A stretch of 64,000 bases of DNA from an uncultured beta proteobacterium (lineage in GTDB: Bacteria; Pseudomonadota; Gammaproteobacteria; Burkholderiales; Burkholderiaceae_C), in NCBI GenBank assembly GCA_903845935.1, contig CAIMZI010000008.1, forward strand, positions 1-64,000, written 5' to 3'. Position numbers and translations under genes: made by a program. This document shows positions 9,492-19,440 of the stretch, piece by piece. Under the pieces are notes generated by a model that worked only from the letters and a program-made list of their open reading frames with translations, was not told the origin of the DNA and did not search any database. The number at the start of each line of letters is the position of its first letter. The first letter of the stretch is position 1.

Positions 9492-9525
9492 GCGCTGCAG
9501 CACATTCACGATTTAGGAGAGAAAT

Positions 9526-9882
9526 ATGAGCGTAGTGGTAACCATTATTTTGACGGTTCAAATGTTGTCGGCCTTGGCCATGATTGGTCTGATCCTGGTG
9601 CAACACGGCAAGGGCGCCGACATGGGCGCGGCCTTTGGCAGCGGTGGCTCTGGCAGCCTATTTGGCGCCAGCGGAAGCGCCAACTTTTTGTCGCGCACCA
9701 CGGCCGTGCTGGCAACGGTATTCTTTGTCTGCACGCTGGCCTTGGCATACTTTGGCAATCTGCGCCCTGCAAGTTCTGGCAGCGTGCTGGAGTCGGCAGC
9801 GGCGCTGGCACCTGCGGTCAGTGCGGTGCCTGCGGCACCCGCCGTTCCTGCATCCGGTGCTGCACAAATCCCTGCCAAGTAA
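9526..9882 (+). CDS. secG: Preprotein translocase subunit SecG
   Basis: A small inner-membrane partner of SecYE. Two hydrophobic segments (about residues 3-23 and 56-76) flank the conserved polar loop with QHGKGADMGAAFGSGGSGSLFGA and SANFLSRTTA. The C-terminus (about residues 85-118) is an Ala/Pro/Val-rich extension typical of beta- and gammaproteobacterial SecG. A strong Shine-Dalgarno (TAGGAGAG) precedes the ATG at 9526. Confidence 0.96.
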   Translation: MSVVVTIILTVQMLSALAMIGLILVQHGKGADMGAAFGSGGSGSLFGASGSANFLSRTTAVLATVFFVCTLALAYFGNLRPASSGSVLESAAALAPAVSAVPAAPAVPASGAAQIPAK

Positions 9883-9990
9883 TTCGCTTCCCCCTAAAGG
9901 AAGTGGGGGAAATCAGGGTAAACTCTCTGTCGTTGGGATGAGCAATCAAGCCGAAAGGTACCTCATGCAAGTCCTGCGAAAAGTAAAGCC

Positions 9991-10075
9991 GCCGTCGTGG
10001 TGAAATTGGTAGACACGCTATCTTGAGGTGGTAGTGGCGAAAGCTGTGCGAGTTCGAGTCTCGCCGACGGCACCA
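9991..10075 (+). tRNA. tRNA-Leu (anticodon GAG)
   Basis: An 85-base class II tRNA. The acceptor arms GCCGTCG (9991-9997) and CGACGGC (10065-10071) pair perfectly, with discriminator A and encoded CCA at 10073-10075. The anticodon stem CTATC/GGTAG holds loop TTGAGGT, so the anticodon is GAG at 10025-10027 and reads CUC/CUU. The long variable arm and GTTCGAGTC T-loop are visible. It lies between secG and nuoA. Confidence 0.97.
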
Positions 10076-10079
10076 GAGT

Positions 10080-10133
10080 TTGGATTGCACCGGGTTTGAA
10101 ATGGTGCAGTCAGTTAACGGTGATTAGATCCAA
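10080..10133 (+). promoter_or_regulatory. Nested inverted repeats between tRNA-Leu and nuoA
   Basis: TTGGAT (10080-10085) can pair with ATCCAA (10128-10133), and directly adjacent TGCACC (10086-10091) pairs with GGTGCA (10103-10108). The outer 3' arm ends two bases before the nuoA ATG at 10136, where no strong Shine-Dalgarno is present. A fold that occludes nuoA initiation, or a tRNA 3'-processing structure, is possible but inferred. Confidence 0.4.
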
Positions 10134-10135
10134 AG

Positions 10136-10495
10136 ATGAACCTCGATCAATATCTTCCCGTACTTTTGTTCATCTTGGTCGGCACCGCCATCGGTGTTGC
10201 ACCCCAGGTTATCGGCTACGTGCTGGGGCCTAATCGCCCGGATGCGGCAAAAAATTCCCCCTATGAATGTGGCTTCGAGGCATTTGAAGATGCCCGCATG
10301 AAGTTTGACGTGCGCTACTACCTGGTGGCCATTTTGTTTATTCTGTTTGATCTGGAAACCGCCTTTCTTTTTCCCTGGGCGGTGACGCTTAAGGAGACGG
10401 GTTTGATGGGTTTCCTGGTGGGTCTCGAATTTGTGGGCGTGCTCACAATCGGATTTGTCTATATGTGGAAAAAAGGCGCCCTCGACTGGGAGTAA
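10136..10495 (+). CDS. nuoA: NADH-quinone oxidoreductase subunit A
   Basis: A 119-residue membrane subunit of complex I with three hydrophobic helices. Typical NuoA features are [21 protein letters not shown] in the conserved cytoplasmic loop, [17 protein letters not shown] in the second helix and the C-terminal WKKGALDWE. It is the first gene of the 14-gene nuo operon, 60 bases after the tRNA-Leu. Confidence 0.98.
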   Translation: MNLDQYLPVLLFILVGTAIGVAPQVIGYVLGPNRPDAAKNSPYECGFEAFEDARMKFDVRYYLVAILFILFDLETAFLFPWAVTLKETGLMGFLVGLEFVGVLTIGFVYMWKKGALDWE

Positions 10496-10499
10496 TCAG

Positions 10500-10979
10500 A
10501 TGATTGAAGGTGTACTCAAAGAAGGCTTTGTCACGACGAGTTACGACTCGGTGATGAATTGGGCCAAAACCGGTTCCGTGTGGCCCATGACCTTTGGTCT
10601 GGCCTGCTGCGCGGTGGAGATGATGCATGCAGCCTGTGCCCGCTACGACCTGAGCCGCTTTGGCGCCGAGGTTTTTCGGGCCAGTCCGCGTCAGTCCGAT
10701 CTGATGATTGTGGCGGGCACCTTGACCAACAAGATGGCACCGGCCTTTCGCAAGGTCTACGACCAGATGTCGGAGCCACGCTGGGTCATCAGCATGGGCT
10801 CTTGCGCTAATGGCGGTGGTTACTACCACTACAGCTATTCGGTGGTGCGTGGTTGTGACCGTATCGTTCCCGTTGACGTCTATGTGCCCGGTTGCCCTCC
10901 GACGGCCGAGGCTTTGATCTACGGCATCATGCAGCTTCAGCTCAAGATCCGCCGCACCCAGACCATTGCCCGGGCCTAA
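10500..10979 (+). CDS. nuoB: NADH-quinone oxidoreductase subunit B
   Basis: A 159-residue peripheral subunit that carries the N2 [4Fe-4S] cluster, the last iron-sulfur centre before quinone. Cluster ligands are visible in [10 protein letters not shown] (tandem Cys), GSCANGGG and VPGCPP. The ATG at 10500 lies four bases after the nuoA stop; a longer in-frame reading is unlike the family. Confidence 0.98.
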   Translation: MIEGVLKEGFVTTSYDSVMNWAKTGSVWPMTFGLACCAVEMMHAACARYDLSRFGAEVFRASPRQSDLMIVAGTLTNKMAPAFRKVYDQMSEPRWVISMGSCANGGGYYHYSYSVVRGCDRIVPVDVYVPGCPPTAEALIYGIMQLQLKIRRTQTIARA

Positions 10980-10989
10980 GGAAACAAGT

Positions 10990-11598
10990 ATGACAACATT
11001 TTCCGTGCGCCCAGAGGCTACCCGCGATGCGGTGGTGGCAGTATTGGGTGACAAGCTTCAAAAAATAACGATCGCGTTGGGTGAAGTTACTGCGGTAGTT
11101 GCCGCGGCTGACTACCTCGCTGCGGCGCAGTTGCTGCGTGATTCTGCCGGCTGCCAGTTTGAGCAATTGATCGACCTGTGCGGCGTGGATTACCTAGAGT
11201 ACAAGAACGGCGACTACGAGGGTTTGCGTTTTTGTGTGGTGACGCATTTGCTGTCTGTCGCGCTCAATCAGCGCCTGCGTCTGAAAGTTTATGCGACCGA
11301 CGATGGCATGCCGGTGGTGGCCAGCGTCAGCAAGCTGTGGACCACGGCCAACTGGTTCGAACGCGAAGCCTTCGACCTGTTTGGCATTGTGTTTGAAGGT
11401 CACGAAGACCTGCGCCGCATCCTGACCGACTATGGTTTCATTGGTCATCCGTTCCGCAAGGATTTTCCAGCCGAAGGCCATGTGGAAATGCGTTATGACG
11501 CAGAGCAAGCCCGCGTGGTGTACCAACCCGTGAGCATCGAAGCGCGCGAGATAACGCCGCGTGTGATCCGCGAAGACAAATACGGGGGTCTGAAGTAA
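10990..11598 (+). CDS. nuoC: NADH-quinone oxidoreductase subunit C
   Basis: A 202-residue hydrophilic subunit of the complex I peripheral arm. The 30-kDa subunit signature is visible as [30 protein letters not shown] (split here into [12 protein letters not shown] and [13 protein letters not shown]), followed by HPFRKDFP. It is a separate gene from nuoD, unlike the fused NuoCD of E. coli. The ATG at 10990 follows AAGGAAACA; the stop overlaps the nuoD start in TAATG. Confidence 0.97.
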   Translation: MTTFSVRPEATRDAVVAVLGDKLQKITIALGEVTAVVAAADYLAAAQLLRDSAGCQFEQLIDLCGVDYLEYKNGDYEGLRFCVVTHLLSVALNQRLRLKVYATDDGMPVVASVSKLWTTANWFEREAFDLFGIVFEGHEDLRRILTDYGFIGHPFRKDFPAEGHVEMRYDAEQARVVYQPVSIEAREITPRVIREDKYGGLK

Positions 11599-12851
11599 TG
11601 GCTGAAATCAAGAACTACACCCTCAACTTTGGTCCCCAGCACCCGGCAGCGCACGGTGTACTGCGGCTGGTTCTGGAGCTCGACGGCGAGGTGATACAGC
11701 GCGCCGATCCGCACATCGGTCTGCTGCACCGCGCCACCGAAAAGCTGGCCGAAACCAAGACCTATATCCAGTCGCTGCCGTATATGGACCGACTGGATTA
11801 CGTGTCGATGATGTGCAGCGAGCACGCCTACTGCCTGGCGATTGAAAAGTTGCTCGGTATTGAGGTGCCGATCCGCGCGCAATATATCCGCGTGATGTTT
11901 GCGGAAATTACCCGCATGCTCAATCACCTGATGTGGCTGGGCTCGCATGGCAATGACCTGGGCAGCTCTACGATTCTGATTTATACCTTCCGTGAACGCG
12001 AAGACCTGTTTGACATGTACGAGGCCGTCAGCGGCGCGCGCATGCATGCGGCCTATTTCCGTCCCGGTGGTGTCTACCGCGATCTGCCGGATACCATGCC
12101 CCAGTTCACGGCCAGCAAGGTGCGCAATGCCAAGGGCGTGGCAGAAATGAACCGCAACCGCCAGGGTTCGCTGCTGGATTACATCGACGATTTCACGACC
12201 CGTTTCCCGGCCTGTCTGGCGGAGTACCACACGCTGTTGACCGACAACCGCATCTGGAAACAGCGTACCGTAGACATCGGTATCGTCACACCGGAGCGCG
12301 CCTTGAACATGGGCTTTACCGGCCCCATGCTGCGCGGTTCAGGCATCGCCTGGGATCTGCGCAAGAAGCAGCCCTACGATGTGTACGACCAACTCGACTT
12401 CGACATTCCGGTCGGTAAGACCGGCGATGTGTACGACCGTTACCTGGTCCGCATGGAAGAGATGAAGCAGTCCAACGACCTGATTCAGCAATGCAGCAAA
12501 TGGCTGCGTGCCAATCCGGGCCCGGTGATTACCGACAACCACAAGGTAGCACCTCCTTCGCGCGAGTCCATGAAGACCAGCATGGAAGAACTGATTCACC
12601 ACTTCAAGCTGTTCTCCGAAGGTTTCCGCGTGCCCGAAGGCGAAGCCTATGCGGCAGTGGAGCATCCCAAGGGTGAGTTTGGTATTTACATCGTCAGCGA
12701 TGGTGCCAACAAGCCCTATCGCCTGAAGATTCGTCCGCCCGGTTTTGTGCATCTGTCCGGCCTCAATGAGCTGGCCACAGGGCACATGATTGCCGACGCC
12801 GTCGCCGTTATCGGCACTATCGATATTGTTTTTGGAGAGATTGATCGATGA
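11598..12851 (+). CDS. nuoD: NADH-quinone oxidoreductase subunit D
   Basis: A 417-residue 49-kDa subunit forming the quinone-binding pocket with NuoB. Conserved features are [20 protein letters not shown] near the N-terminus, [12 protein letters not shown], and the C-terminal IVFGEIDR. It starts inside the nuoC stop (TAATG) and ends overlapping nuoE (ATGA), so translation is probably coupled. Confidence 0.98.
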   Translation: MAEIKNYTLNFGPQHPAAHGVLRLVLELDGEVIQRADPHIGLLHRATEKLAETKTYIQSLPYMDRLDYVSMMCSEHAYCLAIEKLLGIEVPIRAQYIRVMFAEITRMLNHLMWLGSHGNDLGSSTILIYTFREREDLFDMYEAVSGARMHAAYFRPGGVYRDLPDTMPQFTASKVRNAKGVAEMNRNRQGSLLDYIDDFTTRFPACLAEYHTLLTDNRIWKQRTVDIGIVTPERALNMGFTGPMLRGSGIAWDLRKKQPYDVYDQLDFDIPVGKTGDVYDRYLVRMEEMKQSNDLIQQCSKWLRANPGPVITDNHKVAPPSRESMKTSMEELIHHFKLFSEGFRVPEGEAYAAVEHPKGEFGIYIVSDGANKPYRLKIRPPGFVHLSGLNELATGHMIADAVAVIGTIDIVFGEIDR

Positions 12852-13339
12852 TCTCCGACGCTAGCAAGGCACTCTTCGCCAAAGAAGTAGCCAAATATCC
12901 CGCAGACCAAAAGCAGTCTGCCGTGATGGCCTGTTTGGGCATTGTTCAGCATGAGCTGGGTTATGTCAGCGCAGACAGTGAAAAAGTGGTTGCCGACTAC
13001 CTGGGCATGGCGCCGATGGCGGTGCATGAGGTGACCAGCTTTTACAACATGTACAACCAGCGCCCGGTGGGCAAGTTCAAGCTCAACGTCTGCACCAATC
13101 TGCCTTGCCAGTTGCGCGACGGGCAACGGGCCTTGAACCATCTGGAAAAGAAGCTGGGAATCCACATGGGCGAGACCACGGCCGACGGCCTGTTCACGCT
13201 GCAGCAAAGCGAGTGCCTGGGCGCCTGCGCCGATTCGCCGGTGCTCTTGGTCAACGACCGCAAGATGTGCAGCTTCATGAGCGACGAAAAGCTGGACCAG
13301 TTGGTAGACGGCATCCGTGCCGCGGAAGGCAAGGCATGA
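12848..13339 (+). CDS. nuoE: NADH-quinone oxidoreductase subunit E
   Basis: A 163-residue 24-kDa thioredoxin-like subunit with the N1a [2Fe-2S] cluster. The ligands appear as CTNLPC and, about 40 residues on, CLGAC. It works with NuoF and NuoG in the NADH-dehydrogenase module. Four-base overlaps link it to nuoD upstream and nuoF downstream. Confidence 0.97.
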   Translation: MISDASKALFAKEVAKYPADQKQSAVMACLGIVQHELGYVSADSEKVVADYLGMAPMAVHEVTSFYNMYNQRPVGKFKLNVCTNLPCQLRDGQRALNHLEKKLGIHMGETTADGLFTLQQSECLGACADSPVLLVNDRKMCSFMSDEKLDQLVDGIRAAEGKA

Positions 13340-14712
13340 GCGCACAGGACATCATCGACCAGTTCGCCGCCACCGGCGTCCAGACCTGCTTTCATGACCG
13401 CCACATCAGCCCCCAAATTTATGCCGGATTGAATGGCAGTAATTGGCGCATCAAGGACTATGAATCGCGCGGCGGCTACCAGGCCCTGCGCAAGATGCTG
13501 GGCAAGGATGGTTCTGAGCCCCATGCCGAAACCGGTATTGCCGGTATGACGCAAGACCAAGTGATTGCCACCGTCAAGGAATCCGGACTGCGTGGACGCG
13601 GCGGTGCTGGCTTTCCCACCGGTCTGAAGTGGAGCTTCATGCCCCGCAAGTTCCCCGGTCAAAAGTATCTGGTTTGCAACTCGGATGAGGGCGAGCCCGG
13701 TACCTGCAAGGACCGCGACATCCTGCAATTCAATCCGCACATTGTGATTGAGGGCATGATCATCGCCGCCTACGCCATGGGCGTGAGCGTGGGTTACAAC
13801 TACATTCACGGTGAAATTTTTGCCTCCTACGAGCGCTTTGAAGAAGCGCTGGAAGAGGCACGCGCCGCAGGCTATTTGGGTGACAAGATTCTGGGCAGCG
13901 ACTACAGCTTCCAGTTGCACGCAGCCCACGGCTTTGGCGCCTATATCTGCGGCGAAGAAACCGCGCTGCTGGAGTCGCTTGAAGGCAAGAAGGGCCAACC
14001 CCGCTTCAAGCCACCGTTTCCTGCCAGCTTCGGCATGTACGGCAAGCCCACCACGATCAACAACACCGAAACCTTTGCGGCCGTCCCCTGGATCATCCGC
14101 AACGGTGGCCAGGCCTATTTGGAATGTGGCAAGCCAAACAACGGTGGCACCAAGATTTATTCGGTCAGCGGTGATGTGGAACTGCCCGGCAACTACGAAG
14201 TGCCCATGGGCACGCCGTTTGCCAAGCTGCTGGAGCTCGCCGGTGGCGTGCGCAAGGGCCGCACGCTGAAGGCCGTCATCCCCGGTGGTTCCTCTTCGCC
14301 GGTGTTGCCTGCGTCCATCATCATGGAATGCACCATGGACTATGACTCGATCGCCAAGGCCGGCTCGATGCTGGGTTCGGGCGCGGTGATTGTCATAGAC
14401 GACAGCCGTTGCATGGTCAAGGCCTTGCAACGCTTGAGCTACTTCTATGCCCACGAATCCTGTGGTCAGTGCACACCCTGCCGTGAAGGCACGGGCTGGT
14501 TGTCGCGCGTGGTCGATCGCATTGAAGGTGGTCAAGGCCGCGCCGCCGATCTGGATCTGCTGGACAACGTGGCAGAAAACATCATGGGTCGCACCATCTG
14601 CGCCCTGGGCGACGCGGCGGCCATGCCGGTGCGCGCCATGATCAAGCATTTCCGCCACGAATTTGTGCATCACATCGAGCACAAAACCTGCATGGTCGCG
14701 GCCAACGTCTGA
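13336..14712 (+). CDS. nuoF: NADH-quinone oxidoreductase subunit F
   Basis: A 458-residue 51-kDa subunit that binds NADH, FMN and the N3 [4Fe-4S] cluster. Visible motifs are [17 protein letters not shown] for nucleotide/FMN binding, [31 protein letters not shown], and the cluster motif [12 protein letters not shown] near residue 375. The ATG at 13336 overlaps the nuoE stop in ATGA; longer in-frame sequence is not family-like. Confidence 0.98.
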   Translation: MSAQDIIDQFAATGVQTCFHDRHISPQIYAGLNGSNWRIKDYESRGGYQALRKMLGKDGSEPHAETGIAGMTQDQVIATVKESGLRGRGGAGFPTGLKWSFMPRKFPGQKYLVCNSDEGEPGTCKDRDILQFNPHIVIEGMIIAAYAMGVSVGYNYIHGEIFASYERFEEALEEARAAGYLGDKILGSDYSFQLHAAHGFGAYICGEETALLESLEGKKGQPRFKPPFPASFGMYGKPTTINNTETFAAVPWIIRNGGQAYLECGKPNNGGTKIYSVSGDVELPGNYEVPMGTPFAKLLELAGGVRKGRTLKAVIPGGSSSPVLPASIIMECTMDYDSIAKAGSMLGSGAVIVIDDSRCMVKALQRLSYFYAHESCGQCTPCREGTGWLSRVVDRIEGGQGRAADLDLLDNVAENIMGRTICALGDAAAMPVRAMIKHFRHEFVHHIEHKTCMVAANV

Positions 14713-16857
14713 GTGAGTGAAATTTTTATGATCGAAATCGAACTCGACGGTAAGAAGGTAGAAATCTCTGAAGGCAGCATGGTGATGCATGCGGCCGACA
14801 AAGCTGGAACCTATATTCCCCATTTCTGTTACCACAAGAAGCTCAGCATTGCGGCCAACTGCCGCATGTGTCTGGTGGATGTGGAGAAGATGCCTAAGCC
14901 CATGCCGGCCTGTGCCACGCCTGTGACACAGGGCATGATCGTGCGCACCAAGAGTGACAAGGCGATCAAGGCGCAAAAGTCGGTGATGGAGTTTTTGCTC
15001 ATCAACCACCCACTTGATTGCCCGATCTGTGACCAGGGCGGCGAATGCCAGTTGCAGGATCTGGCGGTGGGTTATGGCGGATCTTCTTCGCGCTATGAAG
15101 AAGAAAAGCGCGTGGTCTTCCATAAGGATGTGGGCCCGCTGATTTCCATGGAAGAAATGAGCCGTTGCATCCACTGCACGCGCTGCGTGCGTTTCGGCCA
15201 GGAAGTGGCCGGCGTGATGGAGCTCGGTATGTCGCACCGCGGTGAGCATGCCGAGATTGAAACCTTTATCGGTCAAACGATTGACTCGGAACTGTCCGGC
15301 AACATGATCGACATTTGCCCGGTGGGCGCGCTCACCAGCAAGCCCTTCCGCTACAGCGCCCGCACCTGGGAATTGTCGCGCCGCAAGTCGGTCAGCCCTC
15401 ATGACTCCACCGGTGCCAACCTGATTGTTCAGGTCAAGAACAACAAGGTGATGCGCGTGGTGCCGCTGGAAAACGAAGCGGTCAACGAATGCTGGATTGC
15501 CGACCGCGATCGCTACTCCTACGAAGCACTGAACAGCGAAGAACGTCTGACCGCTCCCATGCTCAAGCAAGGTGGCGAATGGAAGACTGTGGACTGGCAG
15601 ACGGCGCTCGAATACGTGGCCAATGGACTGAAGCAAATCAAGTCCGACCACGGCGCCAAGTCCATTGGTGCGCTGGTCAGCCCGCACAGCACCTTGGAAG
15701 AGCTGCACCTGGCAGGCGCCCTGGTGCGCGGTCTGGGCAGCGAGAATATTGACTACCGCTTGCGCAACGCAGAGTTTGAAGTGTCGGACCATGCACGCAA
15801 TCTGGGTACGTCTATCGCATCGCTATCGCATCTGGAAAGTGTGCTGATCGTCGGCTCCAATCTGCGCAAGGACCATCCTCTGTTTGCCCAACGCATCCGC
15901 CAGGCAGCCAAGCTGGGTTGCCAGGTGAGCGCACTGAACGCACATAGCGAAGACTGGGCCTTGCCGGTAGCAAATTCCTTGCATGTTCCTGCAAGCCATT
16001 GGGCGCAGGCGCTGGCTGATATTGCTTCCGTGATTGCCGCAGAAAAGGGCGTAGCCGCCCCCGCTGAAGGCTCTGCCAATGCTGTAGCACAGGCCATCGC
16101 ACAAAGCCTGCTGGCTGGCGAACGCAAAGCCATCCTGCTGGGAAATGCCGCAGCCCACCATGCCAAGGCCACCAGCCTGCTGGCTCTGGCCAACTGGATT
16201 GCCGCGCACACCGGTGCGACGGTCGGCTATCTGAGCGAAGCTGCCAACACCGTCGGTGCGCAGCTAGCCGGTGCTCTGCCGGGTTATGACGGTCTGAACG
16301 CTGGACAAATGCTGGCCGGTGGATTGAAGTCCGTGATTTTGTTGAACACCGAACCGGTGCAAGACAGTGCCGCCGGTGCGCTGGCCGCACTGAATCTGAC
16401 CAAGGCCGAGATGGTGGTCACACTCAGCCCGTTCAAGGCCAATCTGGATTTCAGCGATGTGCTGTTGCCGATTGCGCCGTTCACCGAAACCGCCGGCACC
16501 TTCGTCAATGCCGAAGGACGCGTACAAAGTTTCCATGCCGTGGTGCGCCCCGCAGGCGAAGCCCGACCGGCCTGGAAAGTGATTCGCGTGCTGGCTAATT
16601 TGCTGGGTCTGCCAGGTTTTGATTTTGAATCCGCACAGGACGTGCTGGCTGTCATGCACCCGGATGGCGTCCCCGCGTTCGCGCCGGCTGCGCGTCTGGG
16701 CAACGACACTACGGCCTTGATTGACCTGAGCCCGGCAGCCACCGATCCGGTGGTGGCGAGCATCTATCAATTGGACGGCACGGTGCGCAGAGCCACTTCC
16801 CTGCAATTAACGGCGGACGCTCGTGCCGCAGCAACGGCTCAGGAGGCACTGGCATGA
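14713..16857 (+). CDS. nuoG: NADH-quinone oxidoreductase subunit G
   Basis: A 714-residue 75-kDa subunit carrying several clusters. The ferredoxin-like N-terminus has [15 protein letters not shown] for the [2Fe-2S] centre, then [18 protein letters not shown] with the His/Cys set, and [10 protein letters not shown] for the next [4Fe-4S] centre. The rest is a degenerate molybdopterin-oxidoreductase domain. GTG at 14713 directly abuts the nuoF stop; an ATG at 14728 (MIEIELDG) fits the family start equally well, so the true start may be 15 bases later. Confidence 0.96.
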   Translation: MSEIFMIEIELDGKKVEISEGSMVMHAADKAGTYIPHFCYHKKLSIAANCRMCLVDVEKMPKPMPACATPVTQGMIVRTKSDKAIKAQKSVMEFLLINHPLDCPICDQGGECQLQDLAVGYGGSSSRYEEEKRVVFHKDVGPLISMEEMSRCIHCTRCVRFGQEVAGVMELGMSHRGEHAEIETFIGQTIDSELSGNMIDICPVGALTSKPFRYSARTWELSRRKSVSPHDSTGANLIVQVKNNKVMRVVPLENEAVNECWIADRDRYSYEALNSEERLTAPMLKQGGEWKTVDWQTALEYVANGLKQIKSDHGAKSIGALVSPHSTLEELHLAGALVRGLGSENIDYRLRNAEFEVSDHARNLGTSIASLSHLESVLIVGSNLRKDHPLFAQRIRQAAKLGCQVSALNAHSEDWALPVANSLHVPASHWAQALADIASVIAAEKGVAAPAEGSANAVAQAIAQSLLAGERKAILLGNAAAHHAKATSLLALANWIAAHTGATVGYLSEAANTVGAQLAGALPGYDGLNAGQMLAGGLKSVILLNTEPVQDSAAGALAALNLTKAEMVVTLSPFKANLDFSDVLLPIAPFTETAGTFVNAEGRVQSFHAVVRPAGEARPAWKVIRVLANLLGLPGFDFESAQDVLAVMHPDGVPAFAPAARLGNDTTALIDLSPAATDPVVASIYQLDGTVRRATSLQLTADARAAATAQEALA

Positions 16858-17930
16858 TCGATACGCTTTTTAACGCGGGCGCGGGACTGCTGCCCGATGC
16901 CTGGTGGACGGCTCTGGCCTGGCCCATCCTCTGGACGCTGATAAAGATCGTCGCCGTGGTGGCGCCGCTGATGGGTGCCGTGGCCTATACAACGCTGTGG
17001 GAGCGCAAGTTCCTGGGCTGGATGCAGGTGCGTCTCGGACCGAATCGCGTCGGACCCTGGGGTCTGCTGCAGCCCATCGCCGATGCGATGAAGCTCTTGA
17101 CCAAGGAAATCCTGGTTCCCGCTGCCGCCAGCAAGGGCCTGTTTTTCATTGGCCCGGTGCTGACCATCATGCCGGCCATGGCGGCCTGGGCGGTGGTGCC
17201 GTTTGGTCCCGATGTGGCACTGGCCAATGTCAACGCCGGTTTGATGTACGTGATGGCGATTGCTTCGGTGGAAGTCTATGGCGTCGTGATCTCCGGTTGG
17301 GCATCGAATTCCAAGTACGCTTTCCTGGGTGCCATTCGCGCCTCGGCGCAAATGGTCAGCTACGAAATTGCCATGGGCTTTTGTCTGGTGGTCGTGCTGA
17401 TGGTCTCCGGCAGCATGAACATGAGCGATATCGTACGGGTTCAGGGTAAGGGCCAGTTCGTCGACATGGGCCTGGGCTTTTTGTCCTGGAACTGGTTGCC
17501 GCTGCTGCCGATCTTTGTGATCTATGTGATCTCAGGTCTGGCCGAAACCAACCGCCATCCCTTTGACGTGGTTGAAGGCGAAGCCGAAATTGTGGCCGGT
17601 CACATGGTCGAATATTCAGGCATGTCCTACGCCATGTTCTACCTGGCCGAGTACGCCAATATGTGGCTGATCGCCATGTTGGCCTCGGTGCTGTTCCTGG
17701 GCGGCTGGCTGTCGCCGATTGCGGCGCTGGACTTTATTCCCGGCTGGATCTGGTTGGGTGCCAAGGCCTTTTTGGTGGTCACCTTCTTTATCTGGGTGCG
17801 TGCTACCTTCCCCCGCTTCCGCTATGACCAGGTGATGCGCCTGGGCTGGAAGGTGTTCATCCCCCTGACGCTGGTATGGCTGACGGTGGTGGGCATCTGG
17901 ATGCAGACTTCCTTCAATATCTGGAAGTGA
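16854..17930 (+). CDS. nuoH: NADH-quinone oxidoreductase subunit H
   Basis: A 358-residue membrane subunit that closes the quinone chamber. It has about eight hydrophobic helices and family motifs [20 protein letters not shown] near residue 45, [20 protein letters not shown] in the quinone-facing loop and [13 protein letters not shown] near the C-terminus. Its ATG overlaps the nuoG stop by four bases. Confidence 0.98.
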   Translation: MIDTLFNAGAGLLPDAWWTALAWPILWTLIKIVAVVAPLMGAVAYTTLWERKFLGWMQVRLGPNRVGPWGLLQPIADAMKLLTKEILVPAAASKGLFFIGPVLTIMPAMAAWAVVPFGPDVALANVNAGLMYVMAIASVEVYGVVISGWASNSKYAFLGAIRASAQMVSYEIAMGFCLVVVLMVSGSMNMSDIVRVQGKGQFVDMGLGFLSWNWLPLLPIFVIYVISGLAETNRHPFDVVEGEAEIVAGHMVEYSGMSYAMFYLAEYANMWLIAMLASVLFLGGWLSPIAALDFIPGWIWLGAKAFLVVTFFIWVRATFPRFRYDQVMRLGWKVFIPLTLVWLTVVGIWMQTSFNIWK

Positions 17931-17941
17931 AGGAATCGACT

Positions 17942-18463
17942 ATGTCTAACCATTTTGTTGCCCGCACGCCCTCGGTTTTCTCGCTCAAGGACTTTTTGTA
18001 CAGCTTCCTCTTGGTGGAACTGTTCAAGGGTCTGGCCCTGACCGGACGCTATCTGTTTCGCCGCAAGGTGACGGTTCAGTTTCCGGAAGAGAAGACTCCC
18101 TTGTCACCGCGTTTTCGAGGACTGCATGCCCTGCGTCGCTATGAGAACGGCGAGGAGCGTTGCATTGCTTGCAAGCTGTGCGAAGCGGTCTGCCCGGCCA
18201 TGGCCATCACGATTGAGTCGGAAGTGCGCGAAGACGGTTCACGCCGTACCAGCCGCTACGACATCGATCTGACGAAGTGCATTTTCTGCGGCTTTTGTGA
18301 AGAGAGCTGCCCCGTCGATTCGATCGTGGAAACCCATATATTGGAATACCACGGTGAGAAGCGCGGCGATTTGTACTTCACCAAGGACATGCTATTGGCC
18401 GTGGGTGATCGCTACGAAAGCGTGATTGCTGCCAACAAGCAGTCCGACGCCAAGTATCGCTAA
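17942..18463 (+). CDS. nuoI: NADH-quinone oxidoreductase subunit I
   Basis: A 173-residue peripheral subunit with two [4Fe-4S] clusters (N6a, N6b). The two ferredoxin motifs are [13 protein letters not shown] and [13 protein letters not shown]. An amphipathic N-terminal helix ([19 protein letters not shown]) anchors it to the membrane arm. The ATG at 17942 is 11 bases after the nuoH stop, with AAGGAATC as a weak ribosome site. Confidence 0.98.
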   Translation: MSNHFVARTPSVFSLKDFLYSFLLVELFKGLALTGRYLFRRKVTVQFPEEKTPLSPRFRGLHALRRYENGEERCIACKLCEAVCPAMAITIESEVREDGSRRTSRYDIDLTKCIFCGFCEESCPVDSIVETHILEYHGEKRGDLYFTKDMLLAVGDRYESVIAANKQSDAKYR

Positions 18464-18489
18464 GACCCATGACAGAAAGAGTTTGAATT

Positions 18490-19128
18490 ATGAGTGTCAC
18501 GACCGGTCTTTTTTATGTTTTCTCCACGGTGCTGCTGATAGCGGCATTCCGGGTTATCACCGCACGCAACCCGGTTCAGGCCGTCTTGTATTTGGTGCTG
18601 ACCTTCTTCCAGGCGGCCATGGTCTGGATGCTGCTCAAGGCTGAGTTTCTGTCCATCGTGCTGGTGCTGGTCTATGTCGGCGCAGTGATGGTCTTGTTCC
18701 TGTTCGTGGTCATGATGATGGACGTGAATGTCGAAAATCTGCGGCGCGGCTTCTGGACGCACTTCCCCTTCGCGGCCGTGGTGGGTGTCGTGATTGCGCT
18801 GGAGATGTCGGCGGTATCGATGGGCGGTTTCCGTAGCACCGAGGTGCTGGTAGCGGCACCCGGCCCGGCGGTCTCCAATACCCATGAGCTTGGAAAGATG
18901 CTGTTCACCCAGTATTTGTATCCACTGGAGGTGGCTGCTGCGATTCTGCTGGTGGCCATGTTTGCGGCGATTGCTCTGACTCTGCGTGCCCGCAAGGACA
19001 GCAAACACGTCAGCGCCGGTGACCAGGTTCGCGTCAAGGCCAGAGATCGTATGACGGTGCTCAAGATGGCTGCCACTCAGGCAGCCGCAGAGCCCGCTCC
19101 CGCTGCTGCACCGGAGGTAAAAGCATGA
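18490..19128 (+). CDS. nuoJ: NADH-quinone oxidoreductase subunit J
   Basis: A 212-residue membrane subunit with five hydrophobic segments. [23 protein letters not shown] (seen as [13 protein letters not shown]) and [20 protein letters not shown] are typical NuoJ stretches that include the pi-bulge helix region. The C-terminus is an Ala/Pro-rich soluble tail. The stop overlaps the nuoK ATG by four bases. Confidence 0.96.
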   Translation: MSVTTGLFYVFSTVLLIAAFRVITARNPVQAVLYLVLTFFQAAMVWMLLKAEFLSIVLVLVYVGAVMVLFLFVVMMMDVNVENLRRGFWTHFPFAAVVGVVIALEMSAVSMGGFRSTEVLVAAPGPAVSNTHELGKMLFTQYLYPLEVAAAILLVAMFAAIALTLRARKDSKHVSAGDQVRVKARDRMTVLKMAATQAAAEPAPAAAPEVKA

Positions 19129-19433
19129 CACTCACATTGGGTCACTTTCTGTCATTGGGCGCCATGTTGTTCGCCATGTCGGTGGTCGGTATCTTCTTGA
19201 ACCGACGCAATCTGATTGTGTTGTTGATGGCGGTTGAGCTAATGCTGTTGGCCATCAACACCAACTTCGTCGCTTTCTCCTATTACCTGCACGACATGCA
19301 CGGTCAGATTTTTGTGTTCTTCATTCTGACGGTCGCCGCTGCGGAATCTGCCATTGGCTTGGCGATTCTGGTCTTGCTGTTTCGCAACAAGTCCAGCATC
19401 AACGTGGACGAGCTCAACTCGCTTAAAGGGTGA
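19125..19433 (+). CDS. nuoK: NADH-quinone oxidoreductase subunit K
   Basis: A 102-residue three-helix membrane subunit related to MrpC. Conserved features are [19 protein letters not shown] with the functional Glu in the second helix, INTNFVAF, and the third-helix acidic residue in [15 protein letters not shown]. The gene overlaps nuoJ by four bases and is followed by nuoL seven bases on. Confidence 0.97.
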   Translation: MTLTLGHFLSLGAMLFAMSVVGIFLNRRNLIVLLMAVELMLLAINTNFVAFSYYLHDMHGQIFVFFILTVAAAESAIGLAILVLLFRNKSSINVDELNSLKG

Positions 19434-19440
19434 ACATAAA

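Noticed and set aside
9888-9911. TTCCCCC/GGGGGAA inverted repeat after secG as a terminator
   Set aside because: The loop is A-rich and no T-run follows; too weak to call, though the region separates secG from the tRNA.
13042-15792. 916-codon minus-strand open frame opposite nuoE, nuoF and nuoG
   Set aside because: It spans three well-conserved complex I genes in antisense and has the composition of a shadow frame.
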